NCBI RefSeq assembly: GCF_022751215.1
Contig: NZ_JAICDG010000003.1
Span: 682,001 to 746,000, forward strand
Reading direction: 5' to 3'
Length of the DNA: 64,000 nt
Origin: Actinomadura terrae
GTDB taxonomy: Bacteria > Actinomycetota > Actinomycetes > Streptosporangiales > Streptosporangiaceae
The translations under genes and the position numbers were made by a program. Below, piece after piece: positions 33,594 through 42,500 of the stretch. Under the pieces are notes generated by a model. That model was given only the letters and a program-made list of their open reading frames with translations. It was not told where the DNA came from and did not search any database. Positions within the stretch are counted from its first letter, which is position 1, and the number at the start of each line of letters is the position of its first letter.

Positions 33594-33959
33594 GTGACGA
33601 ATGTCCTGGCCGCCGCGATCATCGCGGTGGCGCTGCTGGCCGCCGGCCACGCCCTGGTGACGACGCTGCGCGACCGGGCGATGGGCCTGCCGCACCTGAT
33701 CGTCCTCGGCGTCCTGGAGGTGCTGCTGGTCGCGCAGGTCGTGGTCGGGTTCGTCAAGATCGCCGGGGACGAGGGGCCGGAGAGCCCCGCCACGTTCATC
33801 GGCTACATGCTGGGCGCGCTGCTGGTGCCGCTCGCGGGCGCCGGGTGGGGCGTGCTCGAGCGGTCCCGCTACGGGCCGGGCGTGATCGTCGTCGCCTGCC
33901 TGGCCGTCGCGGTCATGATCGTCAGGATGCGGCAGATCTGGGACGGCACCGGTGTCTGA
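33594..33959 (+). CDS. Small four-TM membrane protein
   Basis: 121 residues, GTG start, with four hydrophobic segments and short loops (VLAAAIIAVALLAAG, LIVLGVLEVLLVAQVVVGF, FIGYMLGALLVPLAGAG, GVIVVACLAVAVMIV). It ends MRQIWDGTGV. Its 3' end overlaps the next membrane-protein gene by eight bases, so the two are probably made together as partners. I do not recognise a family; proteins like this are common and uncharacterised in actinomycetes. Confidence 0.7.
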   Translation: MTNVLAAAIIAVALLAAGHALVTTLRDRAMGLPHLIVLGVLEVLLVAQVVVGFVKIAGDEGPESPATFIGYMLGALLVPLAGAGWGVLERSRYGPGVIVVACLAVAVMIVRMRQIWDGTGV

Positions 33960-34524
33960 GCCCGAGCACGCCGCGGGACGCCCCGCCGGCCACGGCTCTG
34001 AGCAAGGGGGGCGCGTCGGGCCCGGAGCCCGTGCGGACGACGGTGCCCGCGCCGGCACCGAAGCCCGCACGGGCACCGCGGGGGCCCGACCCACCGCCAC
34101 GGGCACCGGGCCCGGGCGGCTGCTGGTCGCCGTCTACGCGGTCTTCGCGCTGGCCGCCGGAGCGCGCGCCGGGGTACAGATCGCCACCCGGTTCTCCGAG
34201 GCCCCGCTCGCCTACACGCTGTCGGCGGTCGCGGCGGTCGTCTACGTCCTGGCGACGGTCGCGCTGGCCCGCGGCGGCGCCGCCTCCTTCCGCGTCGCCG
34301 TCGCAGCTTGCTCGGTGGAACTGGCCGGTGTGCTGGTCGTGGGGACGCTGAGCCTCGTCGACTCGGCGGCCTTCCCGGACGCGACGGTCTGGTCCGGCTT
34401 CGGGCGCGGCTACGGGTTCGTGCCGCTCGTCCTGCCGGTGGTGGGGCTGTGGTGGCTGCGCCGCACCGCCCGCACGGGTGGCGGGACCCACACGGGCGGT
34501 GGGCGCCCTGTGGGCGGCGGGTGA
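33952..34524 (+). CDS. Membrane protein with disordered N-terminus
   Basis: 190 residues from a GTG within the end of the previous gene. The first ~55 residues are Gly/Ala/Thr/Arg-rich and look disordered. Four membrane segments follow (VAVYAVFALAAGARAGVQ, YTLSAVAAVVYVLATVALA, VAACSVELAGVLVVGTLSL, FVPLVLPVVGLWWLR). It is translationally coupled to the preceding four-TM protein, suggesting a two-protein membrane complex. Function is unknown. Confidence 0.65.
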   Translation: MSEPEHAAGRPAGHGSEQGGRVGPGARADDGARAGTEARTGTAGARPTATGTGPGRLLVAVYAVFALAAGARAGVQIATRFSEAPLAYTLSAVAAVVYVLATVALARGGAASFRVAVAACSVELAGVLVVGTLSLVDSAAFPDATVWSGFGRGYGFVPLVLPVVGLWWLRRTARTGGGTHTGGGRPVGGG

Positions 34525-34622
34525 ACCCTCCGGCCACAGGTGTCGTGGGGGCCGCCCGACCTCGCGGCCCGCGCCGCGCGCCGCACCGGCGCCGGTGTCC
34601 AGGCCGGTGTTCACACCCGCGC

Positions 34623-35390
34623 TCACACCGAGGCCGGCATCACGCGGCCGCCGATCGGCAGGGCATGGACGGCGGCGCGCGCGATCTCCTCGACCTCGTC
34701 GGCGGAGTAGTCGGCGGAGGGGTTGCGCCGCATCCACCAGATCAGCTTCAGCGGCCGGGCGAAGACGATGCCGTCGGCCTCGAACGGCGTCCGGCGCGGC
34801 ATCCGCCCGCCGTGCACCGCGAGCACCGGCCTGACCTTCACCGGGATTCCCGAGCGGTCGGAGATCAGCCGGGCGGCGGCCTCGGCCCGCGCGGTCACCG
34901 TCCCGACGAGCTTGGACTGGGTGCGGCCCTCGATGAACAGCCTGCCGCCGTGGTGGGACAGCTCGAAGTCGGGCTGCCACGCCTCGTTGTGGACGAGCCA
35001 CAGCCCGCCGGGGCCGATCACCAGCTCGTCGGCGCTGCCGTGGCCCGGGACGGTCCGCGCGAACAGGATCCGGTGGCCGCGCCGCTCCAGCGTGGAGCGC
35101 AGGAACCGGTTCATCCGCTCCTCGCCGCGCAGTCCGCGGCGCCACACGTGGGCCGCGTGGTAAATCCGCCAATGCACCAGCGTGTCGGCACCCGCCACCA
35201 GCAGCGCGACCACGACTCCGAATACGCCGTTGACCAGCGCCCCGCACAGCGCGAGCGCCGCACCCGCCAGAATTGCACGGGTCCGCAACCGCCCCTTTCG
35301 GTCCCGCTGCCAAAGCTCCTCGTAAACGGCCTGTGGCGAACCGCCCGTGAACGCCGCCCTATCCCTGGTGTAGATCGAGCCGCCGAACAT
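34623..35390 (-). CDS. NERD-domain (nuclease-related) membrane-anchored protein
   Basis: 255 residues from the Met beginning MFGGSIYTRDRA, with GGAGG five bases before it; an in-frame start 72 bases upstream is less likely. Two hydrophobic stretches near residues 42-78 anchor the N-terminus. The rest resembles a NERD domain: GERGEERMNRFL-like GLRGEERMNRFLRSTL, then SADELVIGPGGLWLVHNEAW and a VKVRPVLAVHGG strand. NERD shares the fold of PD-(D/E)XK nucleases, but the catalytic residues are not obviously complete. Confidence 0.75.
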   Translation of the reverse strand: MFGGSIYTRDRAAFTGGSPQAVYEELWQRDRKGRLRTRAILAGAALALCGALVNGVFGVVVALLVAGADTLVHWRIYHAAHVWRRGLRGEERMNRFLRSTLERRGHRILFARTVPGHGSADELVIGPGGLWLVHNEAWQPDFELSHHGGRLFIEGRTQSKLVGTVTARAEAAARLISDRSGIPVKVRPVLAVHGGRMPRRTPFEADGIVFARPLKLIWWMRRNPSADYSADEVEEIARAAVHALPIGGRVMPASV

Positions 35391-35723
35391 CCGAACCTCC
35401 CGGCACCCTGCTACGACGCCCCCATTATGGGGATACACAGGCCATTGTCGCCACACTTCCACCGGTGAGATAACTCAGGCTCCACGGCCACTTCGAGGCT
35501 GAAACGGGTGCTAACCTGGACTTATGTGCCGACCGGCCCGGGTGATTCTTGAGAATTTCTTTAGAACGTTCTAGGGAAATGGACGAAATGCTCGGTGCAA
35601 CTATCACCGCAACCCGCACGGTCCCTTTCGCGGCAGTGGCATTTCTCACCTGGACGATCACCTTCCCGGTGCGATAAGGGCCCACACGTCATCACCGCCG
35701 AGTCCTACCGCCACACTTGACGC
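35391..35723. other. Intergenic region before hrpB with promoter-like sequence and a palindrome
   Basis: This 333-bp stretch is noticeably less GC-rich than its surroundings. TTGAGA and TAGGGA, 17 bases apart, form a plausible promoter around the perfect palindrome TAGAACGTTCTA (35562-35573). A 32-codon frame (35579-35677, MDEMLGATITATR...) follows but has a poorly spaced ribosome site. It could be a leader peptide or chance. Confidence 0.35.
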
Positions 35724-38252
35724 ATGCAGCACACCCGCTCCTCGCGCCTCCCGGACGCGGAGGGCCTGCCCGTCCACCGCGCCGTCCCGGCGCTGCGCGC
35801 GGCCCTCGCCGGGCACGGCGCCGCCGTCCTGGCCGCGCCGCCGGGCACCGGCAAGACCACCCTCGTCCCCCTCGCGCTGGCCGGCCTCGCCCTCGGCGGC
35901 GCGGCCGCGGGCGGGAAGGTGCTCGTCGTGGAGCCGCGCCGACTCGCCGCCCGCGCCGCCGCGCGCCGGATGGCGTGGCTGCTGGGGGAGCGCGTCGGCG
36001 GCCGGGTCGGCGTGGTCGTGCGGGGCGAGTCGCGTCCGGGCGCGCTGGTCGACGTCGTGACGACCGGCGTCCTGCTGCGCCGCCTCCAGGACGACCCCGA
36101 GCTCGCGGGCACCGGCACGGTGATCCTGGACGAGTGCCACGAGCGCCACCTGGACGCCGACACCGCGCTCGCGTTCCTGCTGGACGTGCGCGCCGCGCTG
36201 CGTCCCGACCTGGCGCTGGTCGCCGCGTCCGCGACCGCCGACACCGCGCCCTGGTCCCGGCTGCTGGGCGGCGCGCCGGTCGTGGAGACCGAGGCCGCGC
36301 TGCATCCGGTCGCGACCGTCTGGGCGCCGCCGGAGCGTCCCGTCCCGCCGCCGCACGGGACGCGCGTCGACCCCGCCCTCCTCGCGCACGTCGCGGCCAC
36401 CGTCCGCCGCGCCGTCGCCGAGCACGACGGCGACGTGCTGTGCTTCCTGCCGGGCGTGGGGGAGATCGCGCGGGTCGCCGGGCTGCTGTCCGGCGTGCCC
36501 GCCGAGGTCCTCCAGATCCACGGGCAGGCGCCGGCCGCCGTCCAGGACGCGGTGCTCGCCCCCTCCGCCGCCGCGCGCCGGGTCGTGCTCGCCACCTCCG
36601 TCGCCGAGTCGAGCCTGACCGTGCCGGGGGTGCGGGTCGTCGTCGACTCCGGGCTGGCGCGCGAGCCCCGCACCGACCACGCGCGCGGGCTCGGGTCGCT
36701 GACCACCGTCCGCGCGTCCCGCGCCACCGCCGACCAGCGCGCCGGACGGGCCGGACGCGAGGCCCCCGGCACCGTCTACCGCTGCTGGCCCGAGGCCGAG
36801 CACGACCGGCTGCCCGCCCGGCCGCGTCCGGAGATCGAGCTGGCCGACCTCACCGCGTTCGCGCTCCAGGCCGCCTGCTGGGGCGACCCGGACGCGACCG
36901 GCCTCGCCCTGCCCGACCCGCCGCCCGCCGCCGCGCTGGAGGCCGCCCGCGCCGTGCTGGCCGCGCTCGGCGCCGTCCGCGACGGCCGCGTCACCGACCG
37001 GGGGCGCGTGCTGGCCCGCGTCGGCGTCCACCCCCGGCTGGCCCGCGCGCTGGTCGACGGCGCCCGCGAGGTCGGCGCCCGGCCCGCCGCCGAGATCGTC
37101 GCGCTGCTGTCGGAGCCGCCGCCCCGCGCGGACGGCGACGACCTCGCCGCGACCTGGCGCGCGCTGCGCCGCGCGTCCCGTCCGTCCGGCCCGCACGCCG
37201 CGCGCTGGCGGGACGAGGCGCGCCGCCTCCACGCCGCCCTCCCCGACGACCGGAGGGCCCGGGCGGGGGAGTGGCGCGGGGACGACGCCGTCGCGGGCGT
37301 CGTGGTGGCGCTGGCGTTCCCCGAACGCGTCGCGCGCGCCCGGGGCCGCGACGGCCACCTGATGGCCTCGGGGACCGGCGCGGTGCTCGCCGCCGGATCG
37401 GCGCTCGCCGCGGCGCGGGCGGAGTGGCTGGCGGTCGCCGCCGCCGACCGGCCCGCCGGGAGCGCGTCGGCGCGGGTCCGGCAGGCGGTGGTGATCGACG
37501 AGGACGTGGCCCGGTTCGCCGCCGCGCCGCTGCTGGCCACGGCCGACGAGGTCGGCTGGCGGGACGGGGACGTCGCCGCCCGCCGCGTCGAGCGGCTCGG
37601 CGCGATCGAGCTGGACGCCCGCCCGCTGCGCGACCCCGACCCCGAACGGGTGCGGGCCGCCCTCCTGGACGGGCTGCGCGAGGCCGGGCTGGGGCTGCTG
37701 ACCTGGACGCCCGCCGCCGTCGCGCTCCGCGAGCGGCTGGCGTTCCTGCGCGGCGCGCTGGGCGAGCCGTGGCCCGACGTCGGCGACGCGGCTCTGCTGG
37801 AGCACCTGCGTGACCGGCTCGAGGTCGGGCGCGGCGGCGCCCGGCGGCGCGCCGACCTGGCGCGGCTCGACGTCGCGGCTCTGCTGCGCGGTCTGCTCCC
37901 CTGGGATCTCGCCGCCCGCCTGGACGAGCTGGCCCCCGAGCGGGTGGAGGTGCCGTCCGGGTCTCGGATCCGGGTGGACTACACGGGGGAGCGGCCCGTC
38001 CTGGCGGTGAAGCTGCAAGAGCTGTTCGGGTGGGACGCGGCGCCGCGCCTCGCGGGCGGCCGGGTGCCGCTCGTGGTGCACCTGCTGTCCCCGGCGGGCC
38101 GGCCCGCCGCCGTCACCGCCGACCTGGCCTCGTTCTGGCGCGAGGGGTACCGGGCGGTGCGGGCGGAGCTGCGCGGCCGCTACCCCCGCCACCCCTGGCC
38201 CGAGGACCCGGCGAGCGCCGTACCCACCCGCCGCGCCAAACGCCGCCACTGA
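35724..38252 (+). CDS. hrpB: ATP-dependent RNA helicase HrpB
   Basis: 842 residues of the DEAH/RHA helicase family. The motifs appear in order: Walker A APPGTGKTT near residue 37, Ia VVEPRRLAARAAARRMA, II ILDECHER (DECH box), III VAASATAD, V VLATSVAESSLTVPGV, and VI QRAGRAGREAPG. The long C-terminal region is the HrpB-specific part, ending in HPWPEDPASAVPTRR, a hallmark of HrpB. Length is normal. The physiological role of HrpB is unclear in most bacteria. The gene stands alone on its strand. Confidence 0.95.
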   Translation: MQHTRSSRLPDAEGLPVHRAVPALRAALAGHGAAVLAAPPGTGKTTLVPLALAGLALGGAAAGGKVLVVEPRRLAARAAARRMAWLLGERVGGRVGVVVRGESRPGALVDVVTTGVLLRRLQDDPELAGTGTVILDECHERHLDADTALAFLLDVRAALRPDLALVAASATADTAPWSRLLGGAPVVETEAALHPVATVWAPPERPVPPPHGTRVDPALLAHVAATVRRAVAEHDGDVLCFLPGVGEIARVAGLLSGVPAEVLQIHGQAPAAVQDAVLAPSAAARRVVLATSVAESSLTVPGVRVVVDSGLAREPRTDHARGLGSLTTVRASRATADQRAGRAGREAPGTVYRCWPEAEHDRLPARPRPEIELADLTAFALQAACWGDPDATGLALPDPPPAAALEAARAVLAALGAVRDGRVTDRGRVLARVGVHPRLARALVDGAREVGARPAAEIVALLSEPPPRADGDDLAATWRALRRASRPSGPHAARWRDEARRLHAALPDDRRARAGEWRGDDAVAGVVVALAFPERVARARGRDGHLMASGTGAVLAAGSALAAARAEWLAVAAADRPAGSASARVRQAVVIDEDVARFAAAPLLATADEVGWRDGDVAARRVERLGAIELDARPLRDPDPERVRAALLDGLREAGLGLLTWTPAAVALRERLAFLRGALGEPWPDVGDAALLEHLRDRLEVGRGGARRRADLARLDVAALLRGLLPWDLAARLDELAPERVEVPSGSRIRVDYTGERPVLAVKLQELFGWDAAPRLAGGRVPLVVHLLSPAGRPAAVTADLASFWREGYRAVRAELRGRYPRHPWPEDPASAVPTRRAKRRH

Positions 38253-38276
38253 ACCACCAGGTCAGCGGGCGGTGAT

Positions 38277-39029
38277 TCAGCGAGAGGCGATGAGGACCTC
38301 GATGCCGTCCAGGATGCGGGCGAGGCCGAACTCGAACGCGCGGCGCGGGGCGAGGACGGCGCCGTACTCCTGGCCCGCGGCGGTGCCGACGCGGTCGCCG
38401 AGCGGGTAGTCGGACGGGTCGACCAGCTTCTCCAGCAGCGGCGCGGTCGCCTTCCACCACTCCAGGTCGCTGATCCCGCTGCGCCGCTCGGCCTCGACGG
38501 CGTTGACCGACACCCGCGCGGCGCTCTCGGCGAACCCGGTGACCAGCGCGACGACCGAGTCCATCTCCAGGTCGGTGAGGCCCACGCCCTCGACGGCCGT
38601 CAGCTCGTACTCGTACTTGGCGATCATGTTGGGGCCGAGCGGTGGGCGCGCGACGGCGATCTGGAGCAGCCACGGGTGCCGGTGGTACAGGTCCCAGTTG
38701 TCGCGGGCGATGTGCTCCAGCCGGTCGCGCCAGCCCCCGCCCTCGGGCGGCGTCAGCTCCCCGACGGCCCGGTCGAGCATCACATCGACCAGCTCGGCCT
38801 TGCCGGGCACGTAGGTGTAGATCGACATCGTGGCCACGCCCAGGTCGTCGGCGATCCGGCGCATCGACAGCGCCTCCAGTCCGTCGGCGTCGGCCGCCGC
38901 GATCGCCGCGCGCACGATCCCCTCCACGGTGAGACGGGGCTTCGGGCCGCGCCGCGGCTTGCCCTGGACCCCCCACAGCAGCTCCAGGCTGCGCTTGGGG
39001 TCGCCGCCCCCGCTGTACTCGGTCGTCAC
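38277..39029 (-). CDS. TetR-family repressor, probable regulator of the DrrAB-like exporter
   Basis: 250 residues. After a ~35-residue extension comes the TetR helix-turn-helix (TVEGIVRAAIAAADADGLEALSMRRIADDLGVATMSIYTYV). The C-terminal ligand domain is the TetR_C_1/TetR-class type (HIARDNWDLYHRHPWLLQIA). It is divergent from the ABC exporter, with two palindromes in the 92-bp gap, so it very likely represses the exporter and itself and is released by an exported drug-like ligand. Confidence 0.92.
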   Translation of the reverse strand: MTTEYSGGGDPKRSLELLWGVQGKPRRGPKPRLTVEGIVRAAIAAADADGLEALSMRRIADDLGVATMSIYTYVPGKAELVDVMLDRAVGELTPPEGGGWRDRLEHIARDNWDLYHRHPWLLQIAVARPPLGPNMIAKYEYELTAVEGVGLTDLEMDSVVALVTGFAESAARVSVNAVEAERRSGISDLEWWKATAPLLEKLVDPSDYPLGDRVGTAAGQEYGAVLAPRRAFEFGLARILDGIEVLIASR

Positions 39030-39056
39030 GCTCGCATCCTCCCAGGATGAAACTCT

Positions 39057-39106
39057 GTACGTCGTACGTTATAGTGTTCGGAATGGTAAATCCGTATAGC
39101 GTACGG
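39057..39106. promoter_or_regulatory. Pair of candidate TetR operators between repressor and exporter
   Basis: GTACG-T-CGTAC (39057-39067) and CCGTA-5-TACGG (39092-39106) are both perfect inverted repeats built from CGTA/TACG halves. They flank a TATAGT at 39070-39075. Both lie between the divergent TetR and ABC genes, as expected for a shared regulatory region. Confidence 0.6.
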
Positions 39107-39121
39107 AGTTATGGGAGACTG

Positions 39122-40117
39122 ATGACTGCACCACAGTTCGCGGTCGTCGCCGAGGGGCTGCGCAAGCGCTACGGCGGCACCGAGGCCCTCGCCGGGCTCG
39201 ACCTGGCGGTCCCCGCCGGGACCGTGCACGGCCTGCTCGGCCCGAACGGCGCGGGCAAGACCACCGCCGTCCGGGTGCTGACCACGCTCACCCGGCCGGA
39301 CGGCGGCACCGCCACCGTCGCCGGGCACGACGTCGTGCGCGGCGCCGCGCGCGTCCGCACCCGCGTCGGGCTCGTCGGCCAGCACGCCGCCGTCGACGAG
39401 GTGCTCAGCGGGCGCCAGAACCTCGTCATGTTCGGCCGCCTCTACCACCTCGGCCCGCGCACCGCCCGGCGCCGGGCCGACGAGCTGCTGGAGCGGTTCC
39501 GGCTGACCGAGGCCGCCGGACGGCCCGCCGGGCAGTACTCCGGCGGGATGCGGCGGCGGCTCGACCTCGCCGCGTCGATGATCCTGGCCCCGCCCGTCCT
39601 GTTCCTGGACGAGCCCACCACCGGCCTGGACCCGCGCTCGCGGATCGAGGTGTGGGACGAGGTCCGCGCCCTGGTGGAGGGCGGGACCACCGTCCTGCTC
39701 ACCACCCAGTACCTGGAGGAGGCCGACCGGCTCGCCGACGGGATCTCGGTGATCGACCACGGCCGCGTCATCGCCGAGGGCGCCCCCGACCAGCTCAAGG
39801 CCCGGCTCGGCGGCGACCGCGTCGAGGTCGTGCTGGACGACCCGGCCGCGCTGGAGGGCGCCGCCGCGATCATCGCCCGCGCGGTCGGCGCCGAGGCCGA
39901 GGTCGACACCGCCGCGCTGCGGGTCGGGGCGCCCGCCGCGGGCCGCGCCGCCGCGCTGACCGAGGCCGTCCGCGCCCTGGACGCGGCGGGCGTGCGCGTC
40001 GCCGACGTCGCGCTGCGCCGTCCCACGCTGGACGAGGTGTTCCTGCACCTCACCGGCGACACCGCCACGGAAAGAAAGCAGGAAGGGAAGCACGAAGGAA
40101 AGGAGGTCCCCGCATGA
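39122..40117 (+). CDS. DrrA-type ABC exporter ATPase
   Basis: 331 residues from the ATG at 39122; an upstream frame from 39047 would run through the operators. ABC motifs are complete: Walker A GPNGAGKTTA, Q-loop VGLVGQHAAVDEVLSGRQNL, signature YSGGMRRRLDLA, Walker B LFLDEPTTGLD, and H-loop TTQYLEEADRLAD. The C-terminal ~90 residues match the daunorubicin-resistance ATPase extension ending in PTLDEVFLHLTG. It powers export of a hydrophobic compound with the coupled permease, whose ATG overlaps its stop (ATGA). Confidence 0.93.
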   Translation: MTAPQFAVVAEGLRKRYGGTEALAGLDLAVPAGTVHGLLGPNGAGKTTAVRVLTTLTRPDGGTATVAGHDVVRGAARVRTRVGLVGQHAAVDEVLSGRQNLVMFGRLYHLGPRTARRRADELLERFRLTEAAGRPAGQYSGGMRRRLDLAASMILAPPVLFLDEPTTGLDPRSRIEVWDEVRALVEGGTTVLLTTQYLEEADRLADGISVIDHGRVIAEGAPDQLKARLGGDRVEVVLDDPAALEGAAAIIARAVGAEAEVDTAALRVGAPAAGRAAALTEAVRALDAAGVRVADVALRRPTLDEVFLHLTGDTATERKQEGKHEGKEVPA

Positions 40118-40932
40118 TGACGCTTCCGGAGAGCCCGCTCGGACGGCTGCGCTGGGCCGTCGCCGACACCCGCACGCTGACCGTCCGGGCGCTGTCGCAC
40201 TGGGCGCGCCGCCCCGGCGAGGTCGCCGTCGCGCTGCTGTTCCCGGTGCTGGTCGTGCTCATGATGGGCTACTTGTTCGGCGGCCAGATGGACATGCCGG
40301 GCGGGGGCGGCGGCTACCGCGAGTTCATCATGCCCGGCATGTTCGCGATGACGATGCTGTTCGGCATCGAGACCACGTTCGCCGCCGTCGCCGGGGACGC
40401 CGCCAAGGGCGTGACCGACCGGTTCCGCGCGATGCCGACCTCCCCGCCCGCCATCATCGCCGGACGCGGCGCCGCCGACCTGCTGCACTCGACCGCCGCG
40501 CTCGCCGTCATGGGGGTGTGCGGGCTGCTGGTCGGGTGGCGCCCGCACGAGGGCGCCGCGAAGACGCTGGCCGGGTTCGGGCTGCTGCTCCTGCTGCGGT
40601 TCGCGCTGCTCTGGATGGGCGTCTACCTCGGCCTGGTCGCCAAGGGTCCCGAGTCGGTCGCCGCCGTCCAGACCCTGGTGTGGCCGATCGGGTTCCTGTC
40701 CAGCGCGCTCGTCGTGCCCGACACGATGCCCGGCTGGCTCGGCGCCATCGCCGACTGGAACCCGATGTCGGCGACCGTCACCGCCTGCCGCGAGCTGTTC
40801 GGCGACTCGGCGCAGACGGGCGGCTCGTGGGCGGCGCAGCACAGCCTGTTGCTGGCGCTGCTCTGGCCGCTGGTGATCACGGCGGTGTTCTTCCCGCTCG
40901 CCGCCCGCCGCTACCGGGTCATGGGCCGCTAG
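40114..40932 (+). CDS. ABC-2 type exporter permease (DrrB-like)
   Basis: 272 residues with AGGAGGT before the ATG. About six membrane segments, with the ABC-2 membrane features YREFIMPGMFAMTMLFG, then VTDRFRAMPTSPPAIIAGR and a late PDTMPGWLGAIADWNPMS. This is the usual membrane partner of DrrA ATPases, here for efflux of drugs or lipids. It forms an operon with the preceding ATPase under the divergent TetR repressor. Confidence 0.92.
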   Translation: MMTLPESPLGRLRWAVADTRTLTVRALSHWARRPGEVAVALLFPVLVVLMMGYLFGGQMDMPGGGGGYREFIMPGMFAMTMLFGIETTFAAVAGDAAKGVTDRFRAMPTSPPAIIAGRGAADLLHSTAALAVMGVCGLLVGWRPHEGAAKTLAGFGLLLLLRFALLWMGVYLGLVAKGPESVAAVQTLVWPIGFLSSALVVPDTMPGWLGAIADWNPMSATVTACRELFGDSAQTGGSWAAQHSLLLALLWPLVITAVFFPLAARRYRVMGR

Positions 40933-40972
40933 AGGAGTCGGGGCCGTTCCGGGGGTGTCGGGGGTCGTCCCC

Positions 40973-41671
40973 CTACAAGAGGCCGGCCCGGTGGCGGGCC
41001 AGGGCCAGCGCCGGGTAGCACGTCTCGGGCAGGGGCTCCGCGCCGTCGAGGGCGGCGCGGAGCCTGGCCCCGGCCGCCGCCGCGTCACAGGGCTGGACGA
41101 CGCACAACTCGGCCTGCATCGCCGTGCGCGCCGCCGCCATCAGCGCCGCCACGTCCCCGACGACCACGGCCTCGGAGAGCGCGTCGCCGTAGGACAGCCG
41201 GACCGCGATCGCGTGCAGCCCCGCGGTGCCCGCGCCCTCGTAGCGGAACTCGCACACCAGGCGGTCCCCGTCCAGCGGGCCCTCCTGGATCAGCCACGCC
41301 TGCCCGGGGACGACCCGTCCGAGCGCGTCCTCCCACGGCGCGGCCGGGCCGGGAGCCGCGTCCGCCGCCCTCGCCGCCGCCGCGCGCCCCTCCGGGGGAC
41401 CGATCGCGGCGAGCACCCGCAGGAACGCCCGCGCCCCCGGCGTCCCCGCCGCGCGCAGGCACACGATCAGATCGGCGAGCGCGGCGCGGGCGGCCCGCGC
41501 GTCCGGCGCCGACTCCTCCAGGCTCCCGAGCCGCTGCGACGCCCACACCTCCGCGTGCAGCGCCGACGGCAGCGCCGGCAAGGCGCCCGCCTCCCGGACG
41601 TAGGCGTCGTACACCTCGCGGAGGCCGGGCAGCATCAGCCGGGGGCCGGGCGAGGACCGGGTCGCGCTCAT
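40973..41671 (-). CDS. Hypothetical protein
   Basis: 232 residues, soluble and Ala-rich, with an N-terminal helical half (LREVYDAYVREAGALP, ARAALADLIVCLRAAG) and a C-terminal half with a short beta stretch (GDRLVCEFRYEG, GLHAIAVRLSYGDA). No signal peptide, membrane segment or catalytic motif is visible, and I recognise no family. It lies downstream of the anti-sigma gene on the same strand, 109 bp away, and could be the distal gene of that unit. Confidence 0.6.
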   Translation of the reverse strand: MSATRSSPGPRLMLPGLREVYDAYVREAGALPALPSALHAEVWASQRLGSLEESAPDARAARAALADLIVCLRAAGTPGARAFLRVLAAIGPPEGRAAAARAADAAPGPAAPWEDALGRVVPGQAWLIQEGPLDGDRLVCEFRYEGAGTAGLHAIAVRLSYGDALSEAVVVGDVAALMAAARTAMQAELCVVQPCDAAAAGARLRAALDGAEPLPETCYPALALARHRAGLL

Positions 41672-41780
41672 CCGTCCAGGCTAGAGGGTGGGACGCGGCG
41701 CGCCGCCGGACCCGGTGCGGCCGGACCAGACGACGCGCCGCGAGCAGAACCCCCCCGGGCACGGGGCACGGCGCGGCGGT

Positions 41781-42500
41781 TCACGCTGGGACGGTCAGGA
41801 GAACGCGGCCGCCGCCCGCCACGCGGTCGCCGGTCGTGCGGACCTCGAAGCGCGCGATGTCGCTCCGGCGCAGCGCGGTACCGCCCTGCACGGTCAGCAT
41901 CGGCGCCGCCGACCCGGGCAGGCCGTACCCCGCCGCCGGGACCGACCAGCCCGCCACCGGGTGGCCTCGTCCGGCCCGGTCCACGGCGACCAGCTCGCAC
42001 TCCAGCGGCCCCCGGACGCGGGTCAGCCGCAACCCGACCCGGCTGCCCCACAGCGCCTGCCGCGCCGTCACCGTCCCCGACGCGCCGGTCGCGGCGTCGG
42101 CGGCGGTCAGGCGCGGCCCGTCCGGGAACGGGGCCTCGGCCTCGGGACGCGCGGACGTCCCGTGGTCGGCGCCCGCCGTGAACCCCGCCCCGGCCGCGCC
42201 GGCCAGCAGCACCGCCCCGGCGGCCAGCCCGGTCACCGCCCGCGCCGCGCGGCGCCGCCGCCCCCGCCGGGCACGCCGCCGCAGCAGGTCGGCGACCACC
42301 ACCGGCTCGGGCGGCGCCGGCGCGGGCCCGGCGTCCGGCGTGATGCCCTCCAGCGTCGCGGCGAGTCCGCGCAGCGCGCCGAACTCCTCGGCGCAGCCGG
42401 GACAGGACCGCAGGTGCCCCTCGAACGCCCGCCGGTCCGGGTCCTCCAGCAGGCCGAGCGCGTAGGCGCCGACGTCGACGTGCGGCGGTTCCGCGATCAT
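41781..42500 (-). CDS. Membrane-bound zinc anti-sigma factor (ZAS family)
   Basis: 239 residues. The N-terminus has the zinc-binding His-x3-Cys-x2-Cys motif (GHLRSCPGC) with an upstream His at HVDVGAYALGLLE, typical of anti-sigma factors. A basic patch precedes one membrane helix (VTGLAAGAVLLAGAAGAGF). The outer C-terminal domain is beta-rich and similar to RskA/anti-sigma-K C-terminal domains. Its ATG overlaps the sigma factor stop (ATGA), so it should hold that sigma factor at the membrane until a signal leads to release. Confidence 0.88.
   Translation of the reverse strand: MIAEPPHVDVGAYALGLLEDPDRRAFEGHLRSCPGCAEEFGALRGLAATLEGITPDAGPAPAPPEPVVVADLLRRRARRGRRRRAARAVTGLAAGAVLLAGAAGAGFTAGADHGTSARPEAEAPFPDGPRLTAADAATGASGTVTARQALWGSRVGLRLTRVRGPLECELVAVDRAGRGHPVAGWSVPAAGYGLPGSAAPMLTVQGGTALRRSDIARFEVRTTGDRVAGGGRVLLTVPA

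Noticed and set aside
35562..35573. TAGAACGTTCTA as a LexA (SOS) box before hrpB
   Set aside because: The actinobacterial SOS box needs GAAC-4-GTTC; here GAAC and GTTC directly abut, so the spacing is wrong.
35658..38249. An 863-codon open frame antisense to hrpB
   Set aside because: It is low-complexity Arg/Gly/Ala sequence with no family match, produced by the GC-rich HrpB codons on the other strand.
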